Below, piece after piece: positions 51,066 to 51,224 of a stretch of 51,224 nt of DNA. The stretch comes from WANQ01 sp964448055 (GTDB lineage Archaea; Thermoproteota; Thermoprotei_A; Sulfolobales; WANQ01): NCBI GenBank assembly GCA_964448055.1, contig CAYUVB010000007.1, positions 1-51,224 of the forward strand. The letters are read 5' to 3'. The translations under genes were made by a program, and so were the position numbers. Position 1 is the stretch's first letter. Each line of letters starts with the position of its first letter. The notes beneath the pieces were generated by a model. That model did not search any database, was not told where the DNA came from, and saw only the letters and a program-made list of their open reading frames with translations.

Positions 51066-51224
51066 TTGACTAGTAGGGTAGTAGTGCTAGTAGAGGATTT
51101 ATGGAAGAAATTTGATAAGGTAATTGCTATCCGAGGTGTTTCCTTCAAAGTCTATGAGGGTGAGATATTTGGTCTTATTGGTCCTAATGGTGCTGGTAAA
51201 ACAACAACCCTACGAATAATAGCA
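51066..51224 (+). CDS. ABC transporter ATPase, N-terminal part, cut by window end
   Basis: A TTG-started frame runs to the window edge. It encodes VEDLWKKFDKVIAIRGVSFKVYEGEIFGLIGPNGAGKTTTLRIIA, which holds the Walker A loop (GPNGAGKTT) and the aromatic A-loop region of a DrrA/CcmA-like ABC ATPase. No ATG or GTG is available in frame after the upstream TAA at 51036. The protein is probably an exporter subunit. The signature and Walker B lie beyond the window. Confidence 0.85.
   Translation, partial: MTSRVVVLVEDLWKKFDKVIAIRGVSFKVYEGEIFGLIGPNGAGKTTTLRIIA

Noticed and set aside
1..51224. tRNA or rRNA genes
   Set aside because: I looked for T-loop (GGTTCRANYCC) patterns and conserved rRNA segments in intergenic GC islands and found none convincing; introns could hide a tRNA from this reading.

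Overview
The window comes from a hyperthermophilic crenarchaeon (Thermoproteota), most like the Desulfurococcales. The evidence is an AT-rich genome in which protein genes start at ATG, GTG or TTG, often after GGTG/GGAGG-type ribosome binding sites. It also has archaeal-only enzymes (pantoate kinase, short PurA, archaeal CoaBC, a KaiC-like ATPase, an AEP-type primase, RimI) and a type I-A CRISPR adaptation set (csa3, csa1, cas1, cas2, cas4). The CRISPR repeat, read on the minus strand, ends in ATTGAAAG, as in Sulfolobales and Desulfurococcales. Two 100-base N blocks (6258-6357 and 49124-49223) show that this is a scaffold from a draft or metagenome assembly. No rRNA or tRNA gene was found.

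Layout. 1-5.1 kb: a frameshifted DUF234 ATPase, a second archaeal ATPase, a GT4 glycosyltransferase, a small unknown gene and a class V aminotransferase. 5.2-10.95 kb: a CRISPR array transcribed leftwards, its leader, divergent csa3, and csa1-cas1-cas2-cas4. No interference gene (cas3, cas5, cas7, cas8 or cas10) is present. 11-18 kb: a KaiC-like ATPase, an ADP-ribosylglycohydrolase, an ABC-2 exporter pair with both genes frameshifted, a VapBC toxin-antitoxin pair and a UPF0282 metallo-beta-lactamase-fold protein. 18-31 kb: an SSS-family symporter; a nitroreductase/DUF6092-like/formamidase-like operon; a PhnP-like hydrolase; tldD-tldE; three overlapping small membrane-protein genes; glnA divergent from an Lrp-type regulator; a cysteine-free DUF2148 protein; an Mth938-like protein; and a HEPN-MNT module whose HEPN gene holds an in-frame TAG.

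31-38.3 kb: a sugar ABC importer (binding protein and two permeases, no ATPase gene), a stalked surface protein, a bacterial-PH-domain membrane protein and a large unknown membrane protein. 38.4-45.8 kb: coenzyme A biosynthesis in two blocks (pantoate kinase-coaBC, then panB-panE), which together run from ketoisovalerate to 4'-phosphopantetheine apart from one missing step (phosphopantothenate synthetase). Between the blocks lie an AEP primase-like protein, RimI and a GH130-type glycosidase preceded by a 16-codon upstream ORF that contains a strong hairpin. 46.3-50 kb: purB-purA, which convert IMP to AMP, and an FAD-dependent oxidoreductase interrupted by the second gap. The window ends with an unrecognised winged-helix-like gene and the start of an ABC ATPase.

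The main points for follow-up are: a CRISPR adaptation island without an effector, with a shared palindrome/half-site between the cas promoter and the leader; one spacer seen three times around the assembly gap; two genes whose conserved N-termini lie upstream of any ATG, GTG or TTG codon; three frameshifts at short A runs plus the amber codon, which may be decay or sequence error; and several structured or GC-rich intergenic elements.
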